From Anaerotignum sp. (GTDB lineage Bacteria; Bacillota; Clostridia; Lachnospirales; Anaerotignaceae): a stretch of DNA of 60,619 nucleotides. The stretch covers positions 1-60,619 of the forward strand of contig JAHHTU010000011.1 of NCBI GenBank assembly GCA_020024455.1, in the 5' to 3' direction. The position numbers were made by a program, and so were the translations under genes. Shown here in pieces: positions 28,390 through 37,349 of the stretch; the first letter of the stretch is position 1; each line of letters starts with the position of its first letter. Below the pieces are notes generated by a model, which saw nothing but the letters and a program-made list of their open reading frames with translations, did not search any database and was not told where the DNA came from.

Positions 28390-28926
28390 ATGTTTCAACA
28401 AGTGACAAACACAGAAGAATTTGAAATGGTGTATCCCATATTACAAGAAGCGTTTCCACAAACAGAAGTGCGTGAAAAGCAGGCACAACAGGCATTGTTG
28501 CAAAAGGCGGCATACCGTTTGTATCAAATCAAAGATGACAAAGATGCGGTTGCGGGTGTGCTTGCGATTTGGGAATTGGCAGAGGATTTTGTATATATCG
28601 AACATTTTGCCATCTGTCCGGAAAAAAGAAATGGTGGTTTTGGTGGATATATATTGGAAGAATTTATAAAATGGTGTGGGAAAAATGTGGTATTGGAAGT
28701 GGAATTGCCAGAAGATGATTTGAAAAAAAGAAGAATTGGATTTTATGAAAGACATGGATTTTTGATGAATGATTATCCATATTTACAACCACCCATGCGA
28801 AAGGGACAAGATTTTTTGCCTTTGCGGTTGATGACAAATCCACATCGTATAAATGAGGAAATGTATACAAAATATCGTAAATTGATATATGAAAATGTGT
28901 ACGCATATTTTGGCGATAAAATCTGA
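28390..28926 (+). CDS. GNAT-family N-acetyltransferase
   Basis: A 178-residue acetyltransferase with a GNAT core: HFAICPEKRNGGFGGYILEEF contains the acetyl-CoA pyrophosphate-binding RNGGFG motif, and the following strand and helix read VVLEVELPED and RIGFYERHGF. The C-terminal part (PLRLMTNP) is also found in Clostridial members of unknown substrate. The start at 28390 follows AAAGGAG; the upstream ATG is within the ribosome site region. It is monocistronic. The acceptor molecule cannot be predicted. Confidence 0.85.
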   Translation: MFQQVTNTEEFEMVYPILQEAFPQTEVREKQAQQALLQKAAYRLYQIKDDKDAVAGVLAIWELAEDFVYIEHFAICPEKRNGGFGGYILEEFIKWCGKNVVLEVELPEDDLKKRRIGFYERHGFLMNDYPYLQPPMRKGQDFLPLRLMTNPHRINEEMYTKYRKLIYENVYAYFGDKI

Positions 28927-29161
28927 TAATGATACTAAAAAGCTGTTTATTTTTTGTATAAAATATGTATGGTTTGTATATAAAAAAAATCAGGTTGGAA
29001 AATATTAGATAAAAATAGAAAATGCAATGAAAAAAAAGAGGGTTTTCGGTTTGCAAACAGAATATATATAACCATGAAGAAAAAGTTTTTAAATTTTATA
29101 TTTCATATTTAATCGTTGCTTAGAGATGGTAAATCACCAACAGATAAAGGAGGAGATTGCG

Positions 29162-29578
29162 ATGGTTCAAATTCTTGCAGGTGAAAAAGGCGAAGGAAAA
29201 ACAAAAAAACTCATTACAATGGCAAATGAAGCGGGAAAATCCGCAGAAGGAACAGTTGTTTTTGTCGATGACGACAACAGTCGTATGTATGACTTACATT
29301 ACAGTGTACGTTTTGTAGACACTCCAAAATTTATTATGGAAGACCCCTTGGCATTCCGTGGATTTTTGTGTGGTATCCTTTCTCAAAACAGCGATATTCA
29401 GAAAATTTATATTGATGGCTTAAATCATATCGTGGATAAAATCAGTGATACAGATTTTGAAAACTTTATACAGGAATTGGACAATACAGCCAAAGATGTT
29501 GAAGTAGACTTGATTATGATTATCAGCCGCAAAGCAGACTTATTGCCGGCAGCTGTGCAACAATATGTAATTTCATAA
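29162..29578 (+). CDS. small P-loop ATP-binding protein
   Basis: A 138-residue protein with an N-terminal Walker A (GEKGEGKTKKLI, residues 7-18), an aspartate-rich strand VVFVDDDNS and a possible Walker B-like strand IQKIYIDG. It is short for a P-loop ATPase and lacks a recognisable effector domain. In Clostridia such proteins are usually labelled ATP-binding protein without proven function. AAGGAGGAGATTGCG sets the start. The 235 bases upstream are AT-rich and hold no other gene. It has its own terminator. Confidence 0.75.
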   Translation: MVQILAGEKGEGKTKKLITMANEAGKSAEGTVVFVDDDNSRMYDLHYSVRFVDTPKFIMEDPLAFRGFLCGILSQNSDIQKIYIDGLNHIVDKISDTDFENFIQELDNTAKDVEVDLIMIISRKADLLPAAVQQYVIS

Positions 29579-29591
29579 AAAAATAACAGCA

Positions 29592-29628
29592 AAAAAGACT
29601 GTATTTTCAAAAAATACAGTCTTTTTTT
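29592..29628 (+). terminator. terminator of the P-loop gene
   Basis: AAAAAGACTGTATTTT / AAAATACAGTCTTTTT stem with a three-base loop and T run. Confidence 0.9.
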
Positions 29629-29848
29629 ATGTGGTATGCAAAAAAAATATTTGGAAACGATAAAAATATCTTTGTAAAGAATGTATATAATTGAAAACAT
29701 AACAAAGCATACTTTACTTTTTTTAGACAATTATGGTAAAATAAATGGACAAAAACGTATATTGTATGCAATTATACCAAATTATACTAAAATTTGGTTT
29801 TGATATGCTATTTTTCTTGTGAAAAAAAGAGAAGAAAGGTGATTGAAA

Positions 29849-31156
29849 ATGAACAAATTTCAAGAAATGTATCAAGCAAAATGTAAATCTCCTGCGGAAG
29901 TGGCAATGTATGTAAAATCCGGTGATGTTTGTGCTTGCCCCACAGGTTTGGAAGAACCTACCGCAATCGTGGAAGCTGTTGGCGAAAGAGCAAGAAAAGG
30001 TGAATTGACAGGCGTTGTGCATCATGCAACATTGTCTGTAAAAGGCGGCCCGTTCTTAGACCCTGCCTTGAAAGGAAAATATGACTATGTTTCTTGGTTT
30101 ACAGGCGGTCCCGGCAGAAAAGTGGTTCAAGAGGGTATTCACACATATATTCCTTGTAATTACAGCACCATTCCAGGCTATTGGACAGATGTACAACCCA
30201 AATTGGACGTGTTCTATGCGGAAGTTTCTCCGATGGACAAACACGGCTATTTCAGTTGTCCGATGGCAGGGGCAGAAGTTGTGGCAATGCGTAACAAAGC
30301 ATCTATCATTTTGTTAGATGTCAACGACCAGATGCCTCGTGTGATGGGCGATTGCTTAATCCATATTTCACAGGTAACTGCTTTGTGCGAATCTTCCAGA
30401 CCTTTGTTGGTGTTGAACAACCCTCCTTTGTCCGATGATGACAGAAAAATCGGTCAAATGATTGCCGATGAAGTTTGTGATGGTGCAACATTGCAGTTGG
30501 GTATCGGCGGTATCCCCAATGCAGTTGGTGTATTGTTGAAAGATAAAAAAGATTTGGGTCTGCACACAGAAATGTTTACAGACAGCATGGTAGATTTGTT
30601 GGAATGTGGTGCAGTAACCAATATGAAAAAACCAATCCATGTTGGGAAAACTGTGGCAACATTGGCTTGGGGTTCTAAAAAAATGTATGATTTCATGGAC
30701 GATAACCCAGCATTTGAAATGTATCCTGTAAGCTACATCAACAACCCCAGTGTGATTGCACAACATGACAACTTTGTTTCTGTAAATTCTTGTGTGGAAG
30801 TGGACTTGTTTGGTCAGGTTTGCTCCGAAAGCATTGGTACAAAACATTACAGCGGTTCCGGCGGTCAGTTGGACTTCGTAAGAGGTGCGAATATGTCCAA
30901 AGGCGGTAAAGGCTTTATTGCAATGCTTTCCACAACAAAAGGCGGCACAATTTCCAAAATCAAACCGATTTTGACACCTGGTTCTATTGTGACAACACCC
31001 AGAAACGAAGTAGACTTCTTGGTAACAGAAAACGGCATTGTACGTTTGAAAGGGCAAACTGCAAGCCAGAGAGCAAAACTGTTGATTTCTTTGGCTGCAC
31101 CGCAATTCAGAGAAGAATTGGAATTTGAAGCAAAGAAAATGAACTTGATTATCTAA
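29849..31156 (+). CDS. acetyl-CoA hydrolase/transferase family CoA-transferase
   Basis: A 435-residue family I-type CoA-transferase related to Cat1/Cat2, 4-hydroxybutyrate and butyryl-CoA:acetate CoA-transferases. Typical segments are HHATLSVKGGPF, LQLGIGGIPNAV, CSESIGTKHYSG (its Glu is the likely CoA-thioester-forming residue) and GGQLDFVRGA. It would exchange CoA between acetate and another short acid during fermentation. Preferred substrate (butyrate, propionate, 4-hydroxybutyrate or succinate) cannot be read from the sequence. The ATG at 29849 follows GAAAGGTGATTGAAA; an in-frame TTG six bases earlier lies in the ribosome site. It is monocistronic with a strong terminator and Gly/Lys codon choices typical of a highly expressed gene. 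Confidence 0.9.
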   Translation: MNKFQEMYQAKCKSPAEVAMYVKSGDVCACPTGLEEPTAIVEAVGERARKGELTGVVHHATLSVKGGPFLDPALKGKYDYVSWFTGGPGRKVVQEGIHTYIPCNYSTIPGYWTDVQPKLDVFYAEVSPMDKHGYFSCPMAGAEVVAMRNKASIILLDVNDQMPRVMGDCLIHISQVTALCESSRPLLVLNNPPLSDDDRKIGQMIADEVCDGATLQLGIGGIPNAVGVLLKDKKDLGLHTEMFTDSMVDLLECGAVTNMKKPIHVGKTVATLAWGSKKMYDFMDDNPAFEMYPVSYINNPSVIAQHDNFVSVNSCVEVDLFGQVCSESIGTKHYSGSGGQLDFVRGANMSKGGKGFIAMLSTTKGGTISKIKPILTPGSIVTTPRNEVDFLVTENGIVRLKGQTASQRAKLLISLAAPQFREELEFEAKKMNLII

Positions 31157-31174
31157 TGCAATAGTTGCATGATA

Positions 31175-31207
31175 AAAAACCGATGTCTGTACGGACATCG
31201 GTTTTTG
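31175..31207 (+). terminator. terminator of the CoA-transferase gene
   Basis: AACCGATGTC / GACATCGGTT stem, loop TGTAC, T run; A run on the left makes it usable from both sides. Confidence 0.9.
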
Positions 31208-31217
31208 TATGTGCGGA

Positions 31218-32354
31218 TTATGATTTTTTTGGTGGTCGTGGGCCTTCAAATTGGTAATAGTCGGTTTTGATACGTCCGTTGAATAACTTTCTTTTGCGGT
31301 CTGCTTTGCGTCCGAACAATGTTTCAAAATATTCCATGGAAGTAATCAAATAGGTAGACCAAGTGGTGTCTGTCTGCATGATACCACCCAAAGCACGATA
31401 CATATTTTCGACTTCTTTTAATTCCCCGATACGTTCGCCGTAAGGTGGATTGGTAATCATGACACCATATTTTCCGGGTAATGTGATTTCCTGTGATGGT
31501 TTGACAGAAAATGTAATACAATCGTCCACACCTGCTTTTTCCGCATTTGCTTTTGCCAATGCGATGGCGGCGGGGTCGATGTCACTGCCGTATATTTCGG
31601 GCATGGCATCATAATCAATGGCTGCATAAGCCTCTTTGCGGGCTTGTTTCCATAGGTCTGCCCCCACACGTTCCCATTCTTCTGACGCAAATTTGCGATG
31701 GATACCAGGGGCAATATTGCGGGCAATCATTGCCGCCTCTATGGGAATGGTGCCGGAACCACAGAAGGGGTCTAACAAAATACGGTCTTTTCGCCAATAG
31801 CTCAACTGTATCATGGCAGATGCCAATGTTTCTTTCAAAGGTGCGTCCAATGCGTTGGCACGATAGCCTCTCATATGCAAGCCGGAGCCGCTGGTATCAA
31901 TGGCAAGTGTGACAACATCTTTCAAAATACCGACTTGTATGGTATAAGATGCCCCTGTTTCATCAAACCAGTCTGTTTTATATTTTTGTTTCAATTTTTC
32001 CACAACTGCTTTTTTGACAATCGCCTGACAGTCGGAAACGCTGAATAATTGGGATTTGACGGATTTTCCGACAACGGTAAATTTGCCGTCTTCGGGTATC
32101 CAATCGTCCCAAGGCAGTGCTTTCGCTTGGTCGAATAATTCTGTAAATGTGACAGCACGAAATGTACCCATTTTTACCCAAACACGACCTGCACAACGCA
32201 GCCACAAATTGGCTTTTGGAATGTCTGCCTCAGTACCGGTAAATTCCACTTTGCCGTCTGATGTTCTGATATTTTGAAAACCAAGTGCCTGACATTCTCT
32301 TTTCACGACTGCTTCCAAACCGAATGTTGTGGTTGCAATAAAATCAATAGACAT
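31218..32354 (-). CDS. rlmL: THUMP-domain rRNA guanine-N2 methyltransferase (RlmL-like)
   Basis: A 378-residue class I methyltransferase that should methylate the exocyclic amino group of a guanine in 23S rRNA. An N-terminal THUMP region (about 45-155) binds RNA. The catalytic domain follows, with the SAM motif LLDPFCGSGTIPIEAA and the active-site NPPYGERIG. It matches the short Firmicute form (YpsC/YcbY N-terminal half), which lacks the fused RlmK domain of the E. coli protein. The start at 32354 follows CGGAGAATATCTT. The exact target base is inferred from E. coli RlmL (G2445). Confidence 0.88.
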   Translation of the reverse strand: MSIDFIATTTFGLEAVVKRECQALGFQNIRTSDGKVEFTGTEADIPKANLWLRCAGRVWVKMGTFRAVTFTELFDQAKALPWDDWIPEDGKFTVVGKSVKSQLFSVSDCQAIVKKAVVEKLKQKYKTDWFDETGASYTIQVGILKDVVTLAIDTSGSGLHMRGYRANALDAPLKETLASAMIQLSYWRKDRILLDPFCGSGTIPIEAAMIARNIAPGIHRKFASEEWERVGADLWKQARKEAYAAIDYDAMPEIYGSDIDPAAIALAKANAEKAGVDDCITFSVKPSQEITLPGKYGVMITNPPYGERIGELKEVENMYRALGGIMQTDTTWSTYLITSMEYFETLFGRKADRKRKLFNGRIKTDYYQFEGPRPPKKS

Positions 32355-32451
32355 AAGATATTCTCCGTTCTGTTTTTGCAATTATGATACGGCACAAAAA
32401 AGGCAGATGTCAAGAGGAGGGCGGACAAAAATCAAGAATTTTAGAAAAACC

Positions 32452-32480
32452 TTGAATTTGAAAGAAAAAACAGATATGAT
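32452..32480 (+). promoter_or_regulatory. sigma-A promoter of tgt
   Basis: TTGAAT (32452-32457), 17-base spacer, TATGAT (32475-32480), about 40 bases before the start. Confidence 0.7.
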
Positions 32481-32521
32481 AATAACCATGAAAAGCAAAG
32501 AAAAAAGAAATGAGGAAAATT

Positions 32522-33655
32522 ATGTATCGTTTATTGAAAACTTGCGGTAGAGCAAAAAGAGGCGAATTTCATACGCCGCATGGTGTCATACAGACACCTG
32601 TGTTTATGAATGTGGGAACACTGGCGGCAATCAAAGGGGCATTATCCACAGAGGATTTGGAACGTGTGCATTGTCAGGTGGAATTGTCAAACACGTATCA
32701 TTTGCATTTGCGTCCCGGCGATAAAGTGGTCAAACAGTTGGGCGGTTTGCATAAATTTATGGTTTGGGACAAGCCCATTTTGACAGACTCCGGTGGATTT
32801 CAGGTATTTTCATTGACAACATTGCGTGAGATTACAGAAGCAGGTGTGACATTCCGTTCCCACATTGATGGCAGAAAAATATTTATGGGACCGGAAGAAA
32901 GTATGCAAATACAATCCAATTTGGCTTCTACCATTGCAATGGCGTTTGATGAATGTATCGGTATTCCTGCAGAGCGTCCCTATGTGCTGGACTCTGTGGC
33001 AAGAACAACCAGATGGTTGGAGCGTTGTCAAAAAGAAATGAAACGCTTAAACAATTTGGACGATACCATCAACAAACAACAGATGTTGTTCGGCATCAAC
33101 CAAGGGGCAACATATGAGGATATTCGTATTGAACACGCAAAACGCATTGCGGAGATGGATTTGGACGGGTATGCCATCGGTGGGCTTGCCGTAGGAGAAA
33201 CACACGCAGAAATGTATCGTATTTTGGAAGAGGTGGTGCCATATTTGCCACAGAACAAACCCACGTATTTGATGGGGGTTGGTACACCGGAAAATATTTT
33301 GGAAGCTGTGGAGCGTGGCGTGGATTTCTTTGACTGCGTATTGCCGGCAAGAAACGGCAGACACGCACACGTGTATACCAATCAGGGGAAATTGAATTTG
33401 ATGAATGCAAAATATGAATTGGACGACACACCGATTGATGAAACCTGTGATTGTCCTGCGTGCAGAAGATATACAAAAGCATATATCCGTCATCTGTTTA
33501 AGGCAAAAGAAATGTTGGCAATGCGTTTATGCGTATTGCATAATTTGCATTTCTTCAATACCATGATGGCAGAAATTCGTGAGGCGTTAGACCAAGACCG
33601 TTTCCCAGAATACAAAAAGGCAAAATTAGAGGGTTTTAATCGAAACAAAAAGTAA
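32522..33655 (+). CDS. tgt: queuine tRNA-ribosyltransferase
   Basis: Tgt (377 residues) swaps guanine 34 for the queuosine precursor in tRNAs with GUN anticodons. It shows the family start (TPHGVIQTPVFMNVGT), the substrate-binding DSGGFQVFS, GINQGATYEDIR, the nucleophile region VDFFDCVLPARNGRHA, and a zinc site CDCPAC plus H and C near the C-terminus. I place the start at 32522 because GAGGAAAATT is well spaced; an ATG 12 bases earlier lacks a site. It is followed by yajC, a common pairing in bacteria, although yajC here has its own promoter. Confidence 0.95.
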   Translation: MYRLLKTCGRAKRGEFHTPHGVIQTPVFMNVGTLAAIKGALSTEDLERVHCQVELSNTYHLHLRPGDKVVKQLGGLHKFMVWDKPILTDSGGFQVFSLTTLREITEAGVTFRSHIDGRKIFMGPEESMQIQSNLASTIAMAFDECIGIPAERPYVLDSVARTTRWLERCQKEMKRLNNLDDTINKQQMLFGINQGATYEDIRIEHAKRIAEMDLDGYAIGGLAVGETHAEMYRILEEVVPYLPQNKPTYLMGVGTPENILEAVERGVDFFDCVLPARNGRHAHVYTNQGKLNLMNAKYELDDTPIDETCDCPACRRYTKAYIRHLFKAKEMLAMRLCVLHNLHFFNTMMAEIREALDQDRFPEYKKAKLEGFNRNKK

Positions 33656-33661
33656 CAAGTC

Positions 33662-33690
33662 TTGACGTGTTTGTGAAACTTCGCTATAAT
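33662..33690 (+). promoter_or_regulatory. sigma-A promoter of yajC
   Basis: TTGACG (33662-33667), 17-base spacer, TATAAT (33685-33690), beginning only seven bases after the tgt stop; one of the best promoters in the window. Confidence 0.85.
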
Positions 33691-33736
33691 AGTAATACTG
33701 TCTTTCAGAATTTTATGTATGTTAGGAGAGAAAAAA

Positions 33737-34186
33737 ATGAACAGCTTTACAGCATTTTTGTTAGACGTAAGCACAACAATCAGTGCAAACGGCGGTTCTG
33801 CACAATCTGGCGGACAACCTGCACAAAGTGGTGGTTTGTTTGGTGGCATGAACCCTGTGATGTTGATTGTCGTGTATTGTGTGGCATTGATTTTGATTAT
33901 GTATTTCTTGTCTGTCAGACCAACACAAAAAAGAGAAAAAGCATTGGCAGAACAAAGAAAAGCGATTGCAGTTGGTGACATGGTTGTCACAAACAGCGGT
34001 ATGTACGGCAAAGTTGTGGATATCACATATGAATGTTTTATCATCGAATTTGGCTTGAACAAAGGTGTCAATGTGCCGGTTGCAAAAGGAGAAGTATTTG
34101 GCAAAAGAGAACCAAATCTTTCCAATGAAGCTCCTCCGGAATTGGAAGAAAAACCTAAGAAAAAAGGCTTGTTTAGCAGAGGTTAA
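33737..34186 (+). CDS. yajC: preprotein translocase subunit YajC
   Basis: YajC (149 residues) is a small accessory subunit of the Sec translocon. A Gly/Ser/Gln-rich N-terminal segment precedes one membrane helix (about 36-58, NPVMLIVVYCVALILIMYFL), the conserved junction RPTQKREK, and the cytoplasmic VGDMVVTNSGMYGKVVDI domain. The C-terminal tail is Lys/Glu/Pro-rich. TTAGGAGAG precedes this ATG at a proper distance. The N-terminal extension before the helix is longer than in many homologues. secD and secF do not follow here. Confidence 0.93.
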   Translation: MNSFTAFLLDVSTTISANGGSAQSGGQPAQSGGLFGGMNPVMLIVVYCVALILIMYFLSVRPTQKREKALAEQRKAIAVGDMVVTNSGMYGKVVDITYECFIIEFGLNKGVNVPVAKGEVFGKREPNLSNEAPPELEEKPKKKGLFSRG

Positions 34187-34215
34187 TCGTTCCATATCGC
34201 AAAATAGGAAGAAAG

Positions 34216-34262
34216 AAACGTGGTTTTTATCAAAGATTGTTTGAGAGGAATCACGTTTTTTT
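34216..34262 (+). terminator. terminator of yajC
   Basis: Long hairpin AAACGTG / CACGTTT with an inner ATCAAA / TTTGA stem, followed by a T run. Confidence 0.65.
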
Positions 34263-34366
34263 ATGCATATAGAGAAATTGCTTGAATACAATATTCATTT
34301 GTTCCAAAAAATATGCTTGGATTTGTATGTTTTTTACGAAATCATATTGTGTATAAAGTAATGGAA

Positions 34367-34424
34367 TTGACAATAATAGATAGATATTGTAAACTATATA
34401 TGAACGGGACAATGCTTATCCGTT
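34367..34424 (+). promoter_or_regulatory. promoter and leader hairpin of the nucleoside uptake operon
   Basis: TTGACA (34367-34372), 17-base spacer, TAAACT (34390-34395). The short leader (about 65 bases) begins with a hairpin AACGG / CCGTT (34403-34407 with 34420-34424). I see no purine riboswitch core. Confidence 0.6.
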
Positions 34425-34467
34425 GTATAAAAATTATTATTTTTTTATGAAGAAAGGGCGATTAACT

Positions 34468-35598
34468 ATGAAAAAATTTCTTTCTTTGCTGATGGCTTCT
34501 GCAATGGCAGTAAGTATGTTGGCAGGCTGTGGCAACAACGAGGCAACACCACCGGCTGATGGTGATGGTGCAAATGCAGACGGTGCAAAAGTGTATAATG
34601 TTTGTAACTTGGTAAACGGGAACTTGGGGGACAAATCTTTCTTTGACTCCGCAGAATCCGGTTTGAAAAAACTGTCTGATGATGGCAGAATCAAATATCA
34701 GACAATCGAAATGGGCGGTACAACAGAGGACGAACCCAAATGGCAAGCAACTTTGGAAGAAGTATCTGCTTCCGGTCAATATGATTTGATTGTGGTTGGT
34801 ACAAACCAGATGCCTGATTACCTGAACAATGTTGCAAGCAACTATCCTGACCAAAAATACTTAATCTATGATGACACATCTTTCACATTGCCTAACGTTG
34901 TAAACTTGGGTTATGCACAAAATGACTTGGGTTATATGGTAGGTGCATATGCAGCAGCTATGACAACACAGACAGATATTCCAAACATCAATGAAGATGC
35001 AGTTATCGGTTTTGTTGGCGGTATGGACAGCCCTGTTATCAATGACTTCTTGTATGGTTACATTTTGGGTGCACAATCTGTAAACCCTGATATCAAAATT
35101 GATACAAGATATGCAAACAGCTTTGTAGACCCTGCAAAATCCAAAGAATTGGCAGAATCTATGATTAACGACAGCAAATGTGACATCATCTGGGGTGTTG
35201 CAGGTAACGCCGGTAACGGTGCAGCAGAAGCAGCTTTGGAAACAGGCAAAGCATACTTCATCGGTGTGGACTCTGACCAAGAATCAACATTCAGCCCTGA
35301 AATGGCAGCAATTACATTGACCTCCGGTTTGAAAAACATCGGCGATTCTTTGGTATGGTTCTTTGATGAATGGGACGCTGGCAAAGAATACTTCGGTGAA
35401 CACGTGATGATTGGTATCAACGAAGGTGGTGTTGGTCTGGTAACAGATAAAAACTACGACAAATTGTCTCCTGACAGTGTAAAAGAAATTATGGATAAAA
35501 CAATTGCATCTGTAACAAACGGTGAAGTGGAAGTGCCTACAGCAATCGGTGATACAACAAATGCAGCAGTAACATTGAGAGATAGTGTAAAACCTTGA
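34468..35598 (+). CDS. BMP-family nucleoside-binding lipoprotein
   Basis: A 376-residue substrate-binding lipoprotein of the BmpA/PnrA/YufN family, which captures nucleosides for an ABC importer. MKKFLSLLMASAMAVSMLAGC is a lipoprotein signal with lipobox LAGC. The mature protein has the family's GNLGDKSFFDSAESGL opening, FVGGMDSPVINDFLYGYILG and the hinge-side CDIIWGVAGNAGNGAAEAA and YFIGVDSDQ. The start at 34468 follows GAAAGGGCG. A terminator downstream, before the ATPase gene, should make it more abundant than the membrane components, as is usual for binding proteins. Confidence 0.93.
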   Translation: MKKFLSLLMASAMAVSMLAGCGNNEATPPADGDGANADGAKVYNVCNLVNGNLGDKSFFDSAESGLKKLSDDGRIKYQTIEMGGTTEDEPKWQATLEEVSASGQYDLIVVGTNQMPDYLNNVASNYPDQKYLIYDDTSFTLPNVVNLGYAQNDLGYMVGAYAAAMTTQTDIPNINEDAVIGFVGGMDSPVINDFLYGYILGAQSVNPDIKIDTRYANSFVDPAKSKELAESMINDSKCDIIWGVAGNAGNGAAEAALETGKAYFIGVDSDQESTFSPEMAAITLTSGLKNIGDSLVWFFDEWDAGKEYFGEHVMIGINEGGVGLVTDKNYDKLSPDSVKEIMDKTIASVTNGEVEVPTAIGDTTNAAVTLRDSVKP

Positions 35599-35631
35599 TA
35601 GAAAAATAAATTTGGTTCGCTGAAATGTTAG

Positions 35632-35662
35632 AAGAAGGGAGCTGAAATGGCTCCCTTCTTTT
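35632..35662 (+). terminator. terminator/attenuator between binding protein and ATPase genes
   Basis: AAGAAGGGAGC / GCTCCCTTCTT stem with a six-base loop and a short T run; probably partial, lowering expression of the transporter genes downstream. Confidence 0.8.
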
Positions 35663-35783
35663 GATAATTGTGCATATTGAAAAAATCTGTTGATGATTAC
35701 GGAACAATCAAGACAAAAGATTTTTTGAAAATGCAGATAATTTCAGAAAACAGAATACAACAAAAAAGGAGGCAAACCGAACT

Positions 35784-37349
35784 ATGGCAGAACAGGCATA
35801 TGCTGTACAAATGAAGGGGATTACAAAAGTATACCCAAATGGTATCGCCGCCAACCAAGGCGTTGATTTTGATGTCAAAAAAGGCGAAATTCACGCATTG
35901 ATGGGGGAAAACGGTGCCGGAAAATCCACATTGATGAAGATGTTATTTGGTTTGGAACAACCAACAGAAGGCGAAATTTATATCAATGGAGAAAAGGTTT
36001 CTTTATCTTCTCCAACTGTGGCAATTTCAAAGGGAATTGGTATGGTGCATCAGCATTTTATGTTAGTACCGAACCTGACAGTTGCAGAAAATATTGTTTT
36101 GGGTATGGAGCCAAAACGAAGCAAAATGTTCATTGATTATAAAAAAGCAGTGGAAATTACAAAAGAATATGCAACAAAATACAATTTACACGTAGACCCC
36201 GATGCAAAAGTGAGAGATATTCCGGTTGGTATGAAACAAAAGGTGGAAATCTTAAAGGCTTTGGTGCGTGGTGCAAAAATATTGATTTTGGACGAACCAA
36301 CTGCCGTTTTGACAACACAAGAAACAGAAGAATTGTTCAAAGAGTTAGTCCACTTAAAAGAACAAGGCTACACCATGATATTTATTTCCCATAAACTGCA
36401 TGAAATCAAACAGATTACAGACCGCATTACCATTGTGCGTGCAGGAAAGTCCATGGGTGTGTATGATACCGCTGACATTACAAAAGAAGATATTTCCCGT
36501 TTGATGGTTGGTCGTGATGTTATTTTGCGTGTGGAAAAAGAAAAAGCTCAACCGACCGATGTGGTATTGTCTGTGAGAGATTTGGAATATACCAATGAGT
36601 GGGACAAAAAAATGTTGAACAAACTCTCTTTTGACGTGAGAAAAGGCGAAATTTTGGGAATTGCCGGTGTAGAAGGCAACGGACAAAGAGAATTGGTGGA
36701 TATGCTGTTTAATTTGAATAAACCGGACAGCGGTACCGCAACCGTCAATGGAGAAAGTGTGATTGGCAAGCCACAAAGAAAAATTCGTGATATTGGTGTT
36801 TCTTTAATTCCCGAAGACCGTATGACATTTGGTATGGCAGGTACAGCAAGTATTGAAGAAAATATCATCAGTGACCGTTTTACACATAAACAATACAACA
36901 AAGGGCCTTTGTTCGATGTGAAAAAAATGCATGAGGACGTAGACCAGCTTATTCAGGATTACAAAATCAAATGTAAGACAAGAAAACAACAAGTGGGTAT
37001 GTTATCCGGTGGGAATATTCAAAAAGTGGTGGTTGCAAGGGAATTTTCCGCTGACCCTGTGCTGATTATTGCAGACCAGCCAACCAGAGGGATTGACGTT
37101 GGTGCAACAGAATTTATCCGTAAGAAGTTGGTGGAATTGAGCCGTGCGGGTGCGGCAGTACTTTTGATTTCTGCCGATTTGAATGAAGTCATGGAATTGT
37201 CCGACAGCTTGATTATCATGTATAATGGTGGTATCTCCGCATATTTTGAAGATACATCATCATTGACAGATGAAATGATGGGCGAATATATGCTTGGCTT
37301 GAAACAGCAAAGCGATGAAGAAGTAAGGAGGGTACAGCATGGGAAATAA
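35784..37349 (+). CDS. nucleoside ABC transporter, dual ATPase subunit
   Basis: A 521-residue ATPase with two ABC domains, as in YufO/NupO and sugar importers. Domain 1 has Walker A GENGAGKS (41-48), an unusual signature loop PVGMKQKVEI and Walker B ILILDEPT. Domain 2 (from about 262) has a degenerate Walker A (GVEGNGQRE) and a proper LSGGNIQK signature, the asymmetry expected in this family, so one ATP site is canonical. GGAGG 14 bases upstream marks the start. The gene overlaps the first permease by 11 bases. Confidence 0.94.
   Translation: MAEQAYAVQMKGITKVYPNGIAANQGVDFDVKKGEIHALMGENGAGKSTLMKMLFGLEQPTEGEIYINGEKVSLSSPTVAISKGIGMVHQHFMLVPNLTVAENIVLGMEPKRSKMFIDYKKAVEITKEYATKYNLHVDPDAKVRDIPVGMKQKVEILKALVRGAKILILDEPTAVLTTQETEELFKELVHLKEQGYTMIFISHKLHEIKQITDRITIVRAGKSMGVYDTADITKEDISRLMVGRDVILRVEKEKAQPTDVVLSVRDLEYTNEWDKKMLNKLSFDVRKGEILGIAGVEGNGQRELVDMLFNLNKPDSGTATVNGESVIGKPQRKIRDIGVSLIPEDRMTFGMAGTASIEENIISDRFTHKQYNKGPLFDVKKMHEDVDQLIQDYKIKCKTRKQQVGMLSGGNIQKVVVAREFSADPVLIIADQPTRGIDVGATEFIRKKLVELSRAGAAVLLISADLNEVMELSDSLIIMYNGGISAYFEDTSSLTDEMMGEYMLGLKQQSDEEVRRVQHGK

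Noticed and set aside
34396..34467. Possible purine riboswitch before the nucleoside uptake genes
   Set aside because: The leader is too short and lacks the conserved three-way junction core; only one simple hairpin is present.
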